From Clavibacter capsici (GTDB taxonomy: Bacteria > Actinomycetota > Actinomycetes > Actinomycetales > Microbacteriaceae): a DNA stretch of 64,000 nucleotides. Both the position numbers and the translations under genes were made by a program. Below the pieces are notes generated by a model that saw only the letters and a list, made by a program, of their open reading frames with translations, searched no databases and was not told the origin of the DNA. Below, piece by piece: positions 37,952 to 45,767 of this stretch; position 1 is the stretch's first letter, and each line of letters opens with the position of its first letter. Location: NCBI RefSeq assembly GCF_001280205.1, contig NZ_CP012573.1, positions 806,001-870,000 on the forward strand, in the 5' to 3' direction.

Positions 37952-39346
37952 GTGGAACTACGTGAGTACATCCGGATCCTGCGGCGGTCCTGGATCCTGA
38001 TCCTGCTCGTCCTGCTGCTGGGCGTCGGCGCCGCGGCGGGCTACTCGCTGGTGCAGACGCCCGAGTACCGGGCGACGTCGAAGGTCTTCGTCTCCACGCA
38101 GTCGGCGGGCACCGTGCAGGACCTGAGCCAGGGCGGCGCGTTCACCCAGCAGGCGGTCAAGAGCTACGCGGACGTCGTGTCGACGCCCGTCGTCCTCGAG
38201 CCGGTCATCGCGGAGCTCGGCCTCGACGCGACCGCGGAGTCGCTGGCGCCGAAGATCACGGCGTCGGCCTCGGCGGACACCGTCATCATCGAGATCGCCG
38301 TCGAGGACGAGCAGGCCGAGTCGGCCGCGACCATCGCCAACGCGGTCGCGCAGAGCTTCACCGACGTCGTCGCCGAGCTCACGCCCGTCGACGCCAACGG
38401 GCAGGCGCAGGTGAAGATCACGACCCTGCAGGAGGCGCGCATCCCCGGAGCGCCCGTCTCCCCGAAGGTCCCGCTGAACCTGGCGCTCGGCGGGCTCGTC
38501 GGCCTGGCCCTGGGCGTCGGAGCTGCCGTGCTGCGCGCGACCCTCGACACCCGCATCCGGGGCGAGCGCGACCTGCGTCTCGTCACCGACGTGCCGATCC
38601 TCGGCGGCATCGCCTTCGACCCGAAGGCCAAGGAGCGCCCGCTCATCGTGCAGTCGGACCCGCGCAGCCCGCGCGCGGAGTCCTTCCGCAGCCTCCGCAC
38701 CAACCTGCAGTTCCTCGACTTCGGCGGTCGCGCGCGCAGCTTCGTCATCACCAGCGCCGTCGAGTCGGAGGGCAAGTCCACAACGAGCGCCAACCTGGCC
38801 ATCGCCCTGAGCGACGCGGGCGCCCGGGTCGCGGTCATCGACGCGGACCTCCGCCGTCCCAAGCTCGCGTCCTACCTCGGCCTCGAGGGCGCCGTCGGGC
38901 TCACCGACGTGCTCATCGGCCGCGCCCAGCTGAAGGACGTGATCCAGCCCTGGGGCAACCGGAACATGTTCGTGCTGCCGGCCGGGCAGATCCCGCCGAA
39001 CCCCAGCGAGCTGCTCGGGTCGCGCACCATGGTCATGCTCCTCAAGGAGCTCGAGGCCGAGTTCGACACCGTGCTCATCGACGCCCCGCCGCTGCTCCCC
39101 GTCACGGACAGCGCGGTGCTCTCCAAGAGCGCGGGCGGGGCGATCGTCGTGGTCTCCTCGGGCCGCGCCCACCGCGGGCAGGTCCACGCCGCCATCGAGT
39201 CGCTGAACAGCGTCGGAGCCGAGGTCCTCGGCGTCGTCCTGACGATGCTGCCCACGAAGGGCCCCGACGCCTACGGGTACGGCCAGTACGGCTACTCCTA
39301 CGAGCGAACCGACACCGTGGACAGCCCGAGCGCCGCCACGTCCTGA
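37952..39346 (+). CDS. Polysaccharide chain-length protein fused to tyrosine autokinase (Wzz/BY-kinase)
   Basis: This 464-residue inner-membrane protein controls capsule or exopolysaccharide polymerisation and export. A Wzz domain with transmembrane helices at about residues 14-33 and 176-196 flanks an extracytoplasmic loop. The cytoplasmic kinase has Walker A SAVESEGKST at 268-277 and Walker A' VAVIDADLRRPK at 293-304. LIDAPPLLPVTDSAVLSKS follows, and a tyrosine-rich tail (YGYGQYGYSY) provides the autophosphorylation sites. The GTG at 37952 has GAGGGGGA upstream and opens with the family motif ELREYIRILRRSW. No glycosyltransferases or flippase are in view. Confidence 0.94.
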   Translation: MELREYIRILRRSWILILLVLLLGVGAAAGYSLVQTPEYRATSKVFVSTQSAGTVQDLSQGGAFTQQAVKSYADVVSTPVVLEPVIAELGLDATAESLAPKITASASADTVIIEIAVEDEQAESAATIANAVAQSFTDVVAELTPVDANGQAQVKITTLQEARIPGAPVSPKVPLNLALGGLVGLALGVGAAVLRATLDTRIRGERDLRLVTDVPILGGIAFDPKAKERPLIVQSDPRSPRAESFRSLRTNLQFLDFGGRARSFVITSAVESEGKSTTSANLAIALSDAGARVAVIDADLRRPKLASYLGLEGAVGLTDVLIGRAQLKDVIQPWGNRNMFVLPAGQIPPNPSELLGSRTMVMLLKELEAEFDTVLIDAPPLLPVTDSAVLSKSAGGAIVVVSSGRAHRGQVHAAIESLNSVGAEVLGVVLTMLPTKGPDAYGYGQYGYSYERTDTVDSPSAATS

Positions 39347-39640
39347 CCCGTGTCGTCCCAGCCGTCGGCGCAGGGGCCTGTACGATCCGGGTGACACCAC
39401 CGCTCGACCCCGCATCTCCCGCTGCGCGGATCGCGGACCCGCGCTCCCCCGGAGGAGCGGGTCCCGGCCCGTCGTCGGCGGGCGGACCGGAACCGGCTGC
39501 CCGCGAGGGGACGCGGTCCGCGCGCCGCACGATGCCCGCCACACCGGGAGACACCATGTCGGCTCACGCCGAGGCGCGATCGCGCCGCTCCGGAGGACGC
39601 CCCTCCGACGACCGAGCCCCTCGATCCGCGGGGGCCGCGC
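39347..39640 (+). other. Intergenic region with a possible leaderless small ORF
   Basis: TACGAT at 39381-39386 lies four bases before a GTG at 39391 that opens an 85-codon frame to 39648, ending in MSAHAEARSRRSGGRPSDDR plus ten residues. Codon bias in that frame is weak and the product is disordered and basic. It may be a 5' leader rather than a gene. An ATG at 39556 within it has GGGAGA upstream. Confidence 0.3.
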
Positions 39641-40654
39641 GTGGCTAGCAGCGCGCCCGGCGGCCGGAAGCCGATGGCCGTCACGGGCAAGCCGAAGCGC
39701 CGCCGCCCGTCCCTCAGCCGCATCGTGCCCGGCGTCGGCGTGACCGCGGTCGTCGCGTTCCTCGTCGTCGACCTGATCCTCGTCTCCGCCGCCGTCACCC
39801 GCACCGGCGGCGGGTCGAGCTCGTCGGGGACGGCGGCCCCGGCGCCGTCCGCCAGCACCGCTCCCGCCGCGGAGGCACCCGCGCCGACACCCACGCCGAC
39901 GCCGACCGCGTCGCCCACGCCGAGCGCCGCCGCGAGCACCGCCGTCCAGGCGCCGACCGTCTTCCTGGCCGCCGGCAACGCGGAGGTCGCGTGGCGCACC
40001 ACCGCCGGCTCCTGCACGGGCGAGCCCGCCCGCATCCAGACGACGATCGACTCGGGCCGCACCTGGGACACCCGCTCCACGGGCACCTTCGACGCCCGTC
40101 GGATCCTGGCCCTCCAGGTCGAGAGCCCGGACGTCGGCAGCATCGTCGCGGACGTGACCGCCGCATGCTCCCGCACCACCCTGCAGAGCTTCACCGGCGG
40201 CGAGTTCTGGCGCGACGCGCCCGCGCAGACGGCGGGCACGGCGTACGTCGACCCGGCCGAGCCCCGCACGGTCCGGCTCGTCCAGGGCCAGCAGGACGCG
40301 CCGTGCGACGACGCGGTCCAGGTGGTCGACAGCGGCCAGGCGGCCGCGGTCCTCTGCGGCTCGGGCGCCCTCCACGTCCGCTCCGGCAGCGGCGACTTCC
40401 GCCGCGTCGAGGCTCCCGGCACCCTGGCCCTCGCGCTCGGCGCGGACGGGATCCTCACCGCGGGCACCTCCGGCTCCTGCGCGGGCACGAGCGTCGGCCG
40501 CATCGTCCCGGCCTCGGGCGCCGTCAGCGTCCTCGGCTGCGCGAAGGCCGTCCCCACGAGCGGATCCGTCGCGATCTCCGCCGCGGGCCGCGACGTCTGG
40601 CTCCTCACCGGCGACGCCGTGAGCATCTCCACCGACGGCGGGGCCACCTGGTGA
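39641..40654 (+). CDS. Membrane-anchored or secreted protein with BNR-like repeats, unknown function
   Basis: This 337-residue protein has a basic cytoplasmic start, one transmembrane segment at about residues 30-52, a disordered Ala/Pro/Thr linker (TPTPTPTASPTPS), and an extracytoplasmic beta-rich domain. The domain has Asp-box-like repeats (IDSGRTWDTRS at about 130; STDGGATW at the very end) as in sialidase/BNR propellers. Six or more cysteines could form disulfides. No catalytic residues can be named. The start GTG at 39641 is uncertain; ATG 39674 is an alternative with GGAAG upstream. The DUF4012 gene overlaps its stop by four bases, so the two are coupled. Confidence 0.75.
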   Translation: MASSAPGGRKPMAVTGKPKRRRPSLSRIVPGVGVTAVVAFLVVDLILVSAAVTRTGGGSSSSGTAAPAPSASTAPAAEAPAPTPTPTPTASPTPSAAASTAVQAPTVFLAAGNAEVAWRTTAGSCTGEPARIQTTIDSGRTWDTRSTGTFDARRILALQVESPDVGSIVADVTAACSRTTLQSFTGGEFWRDAPAQTAGTAYVDPAEPRTVRLVQGQQDAPCDDAVQVVDSGQAAAVLCGSGALHVRSGSGDFRRVEAPGTLALALGADGILTAGTSGSCAGTSVGRIVPASGAVSVLGCAKAVPTSGSVAISAAGRDVWLLTGDAVSISTDGGATW

Positions 40655-42471
40655 CGTCCGCAGCGCATCCCGGGCGCTCGTCCCGGCGCCGCTCGCGGCG
40701 TCGGCCCTGGACGCGGCGCCGCGTCCTCCGGGTCGCGGGGGTCGGGGTCGCCGTGCTCCTCCTCCTCTGGATCGTGTGGATCGCCGCCCGCGCGCTCCTC
40801 GCCCGCGGTGAGCTCGAGCAGGCCGTCCCGCTCGCGTCCTCGGTCCAGCGCGACCTCCTAGCGGGCGACTCGGCCGGTGCCGCCGCGAGCGTCGCCCAGC
40901 TCCGCGAGCACTCCGGGCGCGCGGCGTCGCTGACGGGCGACCCCGTCTGGGCCGTCACCGAGCACGTGCCGTTCGTCGGCCCGAACCTCCGTGCGTTCCG
41001 CGAGATCTCCGGCATCGTCGACCGCATCGGCGGCGACGCCCTGCAGCCGGTCGTCGGCATCGCGGGGTCGCTCGACATCGGCTCCCTCACCCCGAAGGCC
41101 GGGCGCCTCGACCTCGACCCGATCGTCGCCGCGCAGGAGCCCGTCCGCCAGGCCGACGACGCGCTCGACGCGGCGCTCACCGACGTGACGGCCATCGACA
41201 CCGGCAGCACGATCCGCCCCGTGGCCGACGCGGTCACGCGCCTCCGCGAGACGGTCGGCAAGGCGGCGGAGACCCTTGCGGTCGTGCGCCACGTCACCGA
41301 CCTCGCTCCCGCCATGCTCGGCGCGGACGGCGACCGCTCCTACCTGCTCATGTTCCAGAACAACGCCGAGGTGCGCTCGACGGGCGGCATCCCCGGAGCC
41401 CTGGCGCTGGTCCGCACGGGAGACGGCGCGTTCTCGCTCAGCGGCCAGGACTCGGCGCGCGCGTTCCCGCGGCTCGCGAAGCCGGCCCTGCCGCTCGATC
41501 CCCAGACCGCGGGCCTCTACGGCACGATCACGGGCCGCTACATGCAGGACGTCACGCTGACGCCGGAGTTCCCGCAGGCCGCGCCGCTCGCGGCCGAGAT
41601 GTGGCGGCTGAAGCACGGCGACCGGGTGGACGGCGTGATCAGCATCGATCCCGTCGCGCTCTCCTACCTGCTCGAGGCCACGGGACCCATCACGCTCGCC
41701 ACCGGCGACGTGCTCCGCTCCGACGACGCCGTCGACCTGCTCCTGCACGACGTCTACCTCCGCTACCCCGACCCGGACGTGCAGGACGCCGTGTTCGCGA
41801 GCGTCGCCGACTCCGTCTTCGCGAAGGTCTCCTCCGGCGACGTGGATCCGGCCGCCCTCGTCTCCGCGCTCGGTCGAGCGGCGGAGGAGCGGCGCATCCT
41901 CATCTGGAACTCCCGTGCCGACGAGCAGGCGACCCTGGCGGGCACGACGTTCGAGGGCTCGCTGCCCGCGGACAACTCCGAGTCCACGGTCTTCGGCGTG
42001 TTCCTGAACGACTCGACCGGCGCGAAGATGGACTACTTCCTGCAGCTGGCGACCACGCAGGGCATGGCCATGTGCCGCGACGACGGGCGTCCCGACTACC
42101 GCACGGAGGTCACGCTCCGATCGACCGCTCCCGCCGACGCCGCGTCGCTGCCGTTCGTGGTGACGGGCGGTGGGGTGTACGGCGTGCGACCCGGCGACAT
42201 CAAGACGCGCGTCGCGGTCTACGGGCCTCCCGGCACGGTGCCGCTGCGGGTCGACATCGACGGCGAGCCGACCCAGTTCCAGCCCGAGATCGTCGGCGGT
42301 CGCGCCGTGGCGCAGGTCGAGGTGACGCTCACGCCCGGCCAGGAGGTCCGCATCTCGGTGGACACGCTGGGGGACAAAAGGACCGACACGCCCCTCTCGA
42401 TCGTCACGACACCGGTCATTAACAGGATCGCAACACAATTCCGCTCGCTGTCCTGCGACAGCACCCGCTAG
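40651..42471 (+). CDS. DUF4012 domain membrane protein
   Basis: This 606-residue protein has an Arg-rich cytoplasmic start, a transmembrane helix at about residues 28-47 and a large extracytoplasmic part. The DUF4012 core includes YLLMFQNNAEVRSTGGIPGA, DVTLTPEFPQAAPLAAEMW, VDGVISIDPVALSYLLEATG and an FLNDSTGAKMDYFL segment. DUF4012 proteins occur in Gram-positive polysaccharide and cell-wall loci and resemble LytR-CpsA-Psr partners, but no reaction is established. The start GTG overlaps the previous stop. It lies downstream of the BY-kinase and upstream of two LPVTG proteins, which fits an envelope-polymer role. Confidence 0.88.
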   Translation: MTSAAHPGRSSRRRSRRRPWTRRRVLRVAGVGVAVLLLLWIVWIAARALLARGELEQAVPLASSVQRDLLAGDSAGAAASVAQLREHSGRAASLTGDPVWAVTEHVPFVGPNLRAFREISGIVDRIGGDALQPVVGIAGSLDIGSLTPKAGRLDLDPIVAAQEPVRQADDALDAALTDVTAIDTGSTIRPVADAVTRLRETVGKAAETLAVVRHVTDLAPAMLGADGDRSYLLMFQNNAEVRSTGGIPGALALVRTGDGAFSLSGQDSARAFPRLAKPALPLDPQTAGLYGTITGRYMQDVTLTPEFPQAAPLAAEMWRLKHGDRVDGVISIDPVALSYLLEATGPITLATGDVLRSDDAVDLLLHDVYLRYPDPDVQDAVFASVADSVFAKVSSGDVDPAALVSALGRAAEERRILIWNSRADEQATLAGTTFEGSLPADNSESTVFGVFLNDSTGAKMDYFLQLATTQGMAMCRDDGRPDYRTEVTLRSTAPADAASLPFVVTGGGVYGVRPGDIKTRVAVYGPPGTVPLRVDIDGEPTQFQPEIVGGRAVAQVEVTLTPGQEVRISVDTLGDKRTDTPLSIVTTPVINRIATQFRSLSCDSTR

Positions 42472-42557
42472 TCTCTCCCGTGGGGGAATGATCGACGGCG
42501 GACCCGAGTCCGCGGTGACCCCTGTGCACCACGTACGACTGACCCAGGGGGAACCAC

Positions 42558-43148
42558 ATGCTCAAGAAGATCATCGCCGGGGCGGCCATCGCCCTCGCCG
42601 CGACGTTCACCGTCGCCACCGCCGCCAACGCGGACCCGTACACGCCCGAGGGCGGCGTCTCCGTCAGCGACCCGACCGTCGCGCCCGGCCAGAGCACCGT
42701 CCTGTCCTTCGCGGACGGCTCCTTCGCTCCCTCCGTGCCCGTCACCATCACCATCACGGGTGAGGACGCGGCCAACGCCACGCTGGCCTCCTACCGCACG
42801 GCCCCCATGGCCGTGACGTCCAACTCCATCACCAAGAACTCGACCGCCGCGGGCGGCCTCCGCGTCACCGTGACGCTCCCGGCCGGCTCGGCCACGGGCT
42901 CCTACGCCCTCACCGGCACCGACACGCTCGGCAACACCGTCTCCACGACCATCTCGGTCGTCGCGGCCGCCGGCAACGGCACCGCGAACGGCGGCTCCGG
43001 CTCCGCCGCGGACGCCTCGGCGGGCCTGCCCGTCACGGGTGGCCAGCTGCCCGTCGTGCTGATCTGGACCGGCGGCGGCCTGCTGCTGCTCGGCGCCGCG
43101 CTCGTGGCCGTGCTCGCGACCGTCCGTCGCCAGCGCACCACGGTCTGA
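42558..43148 (+). CDS. Small LPVTG-anchored surface protein A
   Basis: This 196-residue protein has a signal peptide cleaved after residue 25 (ANA) and one Ig-like domain (VSVSDPTVAPGQSTVLSFAD; GSYALTGTDTLGNTVST). A Gly/Ser-rich hinge follows, then LPVTG at 157-161, a hydrophobic helix and RRQR. This is a complete cell-wall sorting signal. GGGGGAA lies before the ATG. The gene follows the DUF4012 gene by 86 bp and has its own TAGTCT box overlapping that gene's stop. Function is unknown; it could be a wall-linked structural or adhesion module. Confidence 0.9.
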   Translation: MLKKIIAGAAIALAATFTVATAANADPYTPEGGVSVSDPTVAPGQSTVLSFADGSFAPSVPVTITITGEDAANATLASYRTAPMAVTSNSITKNSTAAGGLRVTVTLPAGSATGSYALTGTDTLGNTVSTTISVVAAAGNGTANGGSGSAADASAGLPVTGGQLPVVLIWTGGGLLLLGAALVAVLATVRRQRTTV

Positions 43149-43194
43149 TCCGCATCACGACCCGCGTCGCCTGACTCCCTCCGGAGCGGTGCGA

Positions 43195-43230
43195 CGGAAG
43201 GCCCCGAGGCATCCGCCTCGGGGCCTTCCG
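43195..43230 (+). terminator. Terminator of LPVTG protein A gene
   Basis: A perfect 16-bp stem (left arm CGGAAGGCCCCGAGGC) with a four-base loop lies 46 bases after the stop. Confidence 0.85.
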
Positions 43231-43304
43231 CTGTCCCCGGCCGGCGGTGGCCCCAGTCCGGGGTCCATCCGGGGGTGAGGCCGCACCTGGGCTCCCGACG
43301 CGGC

Positions 43305-43310
43305 TAGCAT
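43305..43310 (+). promoter_or_regulatory. -10 box upstream of LPVTG protein B gene
   Basis: TAGCAT ends seven bases before GTG 43318, which opens a nine-codon frame (VGLPDPLSA). The transcript would carry a leader of about 135 bases before the LPVTG protein B start. Confidence 0.35.
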
Positions 43311-43452
43311 CTCGAACGTGGGTTTACCCGACCCGCTGTCCGCCTGATGGCGCCGACCCGAAATCGCGCGTCGCGGACACCACCGCCCCGAGGCGATACC
43401 CGTCGTGCCCCCGCACGTCCGTCTCGGGCGTATCAGTGAAGGCACACCCGAG

Positions 43453-43995
43453 ATGCTCGCCAAGACCCTGGCGGGCGCGTTCGTCGCGCTCGCGCTCACC
43501 GTTTCCGCCCCTCTCGCCGCCCAGGCGGAGAACTACGTCCCCAAGGACGCCGGCCTCGCCTGCGCCGGCATGACCGTCACCCCGGCGGCCGTCGCTCCCG
43601 GCGAGTCCGTCACGATCACCGGCCGCGCCGGCGCGTTCGAGCCGGGCGAGACCGTCGCCCTGCGCCTCTCCGCGACCGCCGGCGCCCCTGCCGCCGCGGG
43701 CGACCCCGCCGGGTCCGTCACCGCGGCCGCCGACGGCTCCGTCTCCGGGACGCTCGTCGTGCCCGCGTCCCCCACCGGCACGTGGCGTGCCAACGAGACC
43801 GCCGCGTCGGGCGACCACTGGTGCGGCCTCGTCTCCGTCGTGCCGGCCAGCGCGCGCACGGCCTCCGAGGGCGGCTCGCTCCCCGTGACGGGCGGCACGC
43901 TGCCGACCGGCCTGGCGATCACCGGCGGCGGCCTGCTCCTCGCCGGCGCCGCCGCGGCCGGCATCGCGACGGCCCGCCGTCGCCGCGCCTCCTGA
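43453..43995 (+). CDS. Small LPVTG-anchored surface protein B
   Basis: This 180-residue protein has a signal peptide ending AQA at residue 25 and one Ig-like domain (MTVTPAAVAPGESVTITGRA), with a cysteine pair C37/C124 that could form a disulfide. LPVTG at 143-147 is followed by a helix and ARRRRAS. Design and anchor (LPVTGGTLP) match protein A, which ends LPVTGGQLP, so the two are diverged paralogues. The ATG at 43453 begins the signal peptide; an in-frame GTG at 43405 adds 16 residues. GAAGG about ten bases upstream is a modest ribosome site. A bidirectional hairpin follows. Confidence 0.88.
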   Translation: MLAKTLAGAFVALALTVSAPLAAQAENYVPKDAGLACAGMTVTPAAVAPGESVTITGRAGAFEPGETVALRLSATAGAPAAAGDPAGSVTAAADGSVSGTLVVPASPTGTWRANETAASGDHWCGLVSVVPASARTASEGGSLPVTGGTLPTGLAITGGGLLLAGAAAAGIATARRRRAS

Positions 43996-44017
43996 CGCCC
44001 GGCACCGCATGACCCCC

Positions 44018-44057
44018 GACGCGGGCGGATCCGATCACGACCGGATCCGCCCGCGTC
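44018..44057. terminator. Bidirectional terminator between LPVTG protein B and VanZ genes
   Basis: A perfect 16-bp stem (left arm GACGCGGGCGGATCCG) with an eight-base loop lies 22 bases after the protein B stop. Its right side overlaps the last codons of the convergent VanZ gene. Confidence 0.75.
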
Positions 44058-44574
44058 GTCGCGTCCCGCGGGCCAGGAGCGTCGCCAGCACCGCTCCGAG
44101 GAGGGCGCCGAGGCCGTTGGTCGCCACGTCCCCGAGGGACGCGACGCGTCCCGGCAGGAAGGCGCCCTGCGCCAGCTCCACCGACGCCGACAGGGTCGTC
44201 CCCGCGACCGCGACGAGCCACCACCTGCGCCGGCCGAACGCCAGGACGCCGAGCATGCCGAGGGGCACGAAGAGGGCGACGTTCGCCGCCTCCTCGATCA
44301 TCGAGTAGCGGAACCCGGGGATCCCGTGGTGCTGCACGAAGACGACGCCCCGCATCAGGTACGGGTAGACGCCGCGGTCGACGCTGTCGGGCGTGAGCGT
44401 CACGAGCGCGATGAGGGCCACGTACGCCAGGAGGAGCATCGCGGCCTGTCGGCGGTGGACCCGCTTGCGCGCGCGGTCCTGCCGCGCGCCCCAGGCCGAC
44501 CGCCCCGGCGCGCCCGCCGTCGATCCGGCCTGGGCGTCGCCGCGGAGCGGGGGAGCGGGGGCGGCGGGGTCCAT
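44035..44574 (-). CDS. VanZ family membrane protein
   Basis: This 179-residue protein starts with about 45 disordered basic residues, followed by about four transmembrane helices. VanZ-family features include [35 protein letters not shown], and [20 protein letters not shown] followed by [11 protein letters not shown]. VanZ relatives are small membrane proteins linked in some organisms to teicoplanin resistance; the mechanism is unknown. It converges on the LPVTG protein B gene and is divergent from the monooxygenase gene, with 69 bp between the starts. Confidence 0.88.
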   Translation of the reverse strand: MDPAAPAPPLRGDAQAGSTAGAPGRSAWGARQDRARKRVHRRQAAMLLLAYVALIALVTLTPDSVDRGVYPYLMRGVVFVQHHGIPGFRYSMIEEAANVALFVPLGMLGVLAFGRRRWWLVAVAGTTLSASVELAQGAFLPGRVASLGDVATNGLGALLGAVLATLLARGTRRRGRIRS

Positions 44575-44643
44575 GAGGGCCGCAGCCTAGCAACGCCGCC
44601 CGGGCGCGGGAATGCGCCGCGGATCCGGCCCGTTCTCCCCGGG

Positions 44644-45675
44644 GTGACCCACCTCGCCCGCGTGCCCCTGGACGTCCTCGACCTCGCCCCGCGCCCGTTC
44701 GGCGGCACCAACGCGGACGCCGTCGCCGGCAGCATCCGCCTCGCCCAGGCGGCGGAGACCGCGGGCTACTCGCGCTTCTGGGTCGCCGAGCACCACGGGA
44801 TGCCGGGGATCGCGAGCTCCGCCCCGGCCGTCCTCCTCGCGGGCATCGCCGCCCGCACCTCCACGATCCGCGTCGGCAGCGGCGGCGTCATGCTGCCGAA
44901 CCACACGCCGCTCGTCGTGGCCGAGCAGTTCGGCACGCTCCGCGCCCTCTACGGCGACCGGATCGACCTCGGCATCGGCCGTGCTCCCGGCACGGACGGC
45001 GCGACCGCGATGGCGCTCCGCCGCAGCGAGGCCGGCCTCGGCGTTGACGACTTCCCGCAGCAGCTGGTCGACCTCGTCGGCTTCTTCACCGGCGGCATGG
45101 CCGACGACAACCCGCTGCGGGGGATCACGGCGGTGCCCGGGCTCGGCGACGTGCCGCAGATGTGGCTCCTCGGATCCAGCGGCTACTCCGCGCAGGTCGC
45201 GGCCGCCCTAGGGATCCGCTTCGCCTTCGCGCACCACTTCGCGGGCGACCGCACCGAGCAGGCGCTCGCGATGTACCGCGAGCGCTTCCAGCCGAGCGAC
45301 GACCTCGCGGAGCCGCACAGCGCCATCGCGGTGAGCGTCATCGCCGACGAGGACCCCGAGGTCGTCGAGCGGGAGGCGCGCGCCGGCCGCATCACGTGGC
45401 TCCGCATGCGCCAGGGCGGGAAGCCCCAGCCCGTGGATCCCGTCGAGGCCGCCGCCTACGAGTTCAGCGACCTCGAGCGCGAGATCATCGGCGCGCGCGA
45501 CCGGCGCCAGGCCATCGGCTCACCCCACGCCGTGCGCGTCGGCCTGGAGCGCCTGCTGACGAGCACGGGCGCGGACGAGCTCATCGTCGCGCCGTCCTCC
45601 ACCACGCTCGAGCACCGCATCGCGACCCTCCGGACCGTGCGCGAGCTGGCCTCCGCGGAGGCCAGCGCCGCCTGA
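44644..45675 (+). CDS. Luciferase-like flavin monooxygenase (MsnO8-like)
   Basis: This 343-residue TIM-barrel protein is predicted to use reduced FMN. Typical segments are [51 protein letters not shown] and [11 protein letters not shown], which fit the bacterial luciferase-like oxidoreductase group MsnO8. The physiological substrate is unknown. The GTG at 44644 has a preceding GGGG; a second GTG at 44662 is an alternative. It is probably monocistronic, since the penicillin-binding protein gene behind it has its own promoter. Confidence 0.87.
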   Translation: MTHLARVPLDVLDLAPRPFGGTNADAVAGSIRLAQAAETAGYSRFWVAEHHGMPGIASSAPAVLLAGIAARTSTIRVGSGGVMLPNHTPLVVAEQFGTLRALYGDRIDLGIGRAPGTDGATAMALRRSEAGLGVDDFPQQLVDLVGFFTGGMADDNPLRGITAVPGLGDVPQMWLLGSSGYSAQVAAALGIRFAFAHHFAGDRTEQALAMYRERFQPSDDLAEPHSAIAVSVIADEDPEVVEREARAGRITWLRMRQGGKPQPVDPVEAAAYEFSDLEREIIGARDRRQAIGSPHAVRVGLERLLTSTGADELIVAPSSTTLEHRIATLRTVRELASAEASAA

Positions 45676-45755
45676 TCGCGAGTGCACTCATCACATTTCG
45701 GCCACGGGGAGCTGAGACCCTCCCTGAGGCGGATGTGGTGCCCCCGAGCGCGGGT

Positions 45756-45761
45756 TAGATT
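45756..45761 (+). promoter_or_regulatory. -10 box of a leaderless promoter for the penicillin-binding protein
   Basis: TAGATT ends six bases before the ATG at 45768; no ribosome site is present. Confidence 0.5.
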
Positions 45762-45767
45762 CGTATC

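Noticed and set aside
43348-43437. A 29-codon frame (MAPTRNRASRTPPPRG...) in the leader of LPVTG protein B
   Set aside because: It has no ribosome site, mixed third positions and an arginine/proline composition typical of chance frames in GC-rich leaders.
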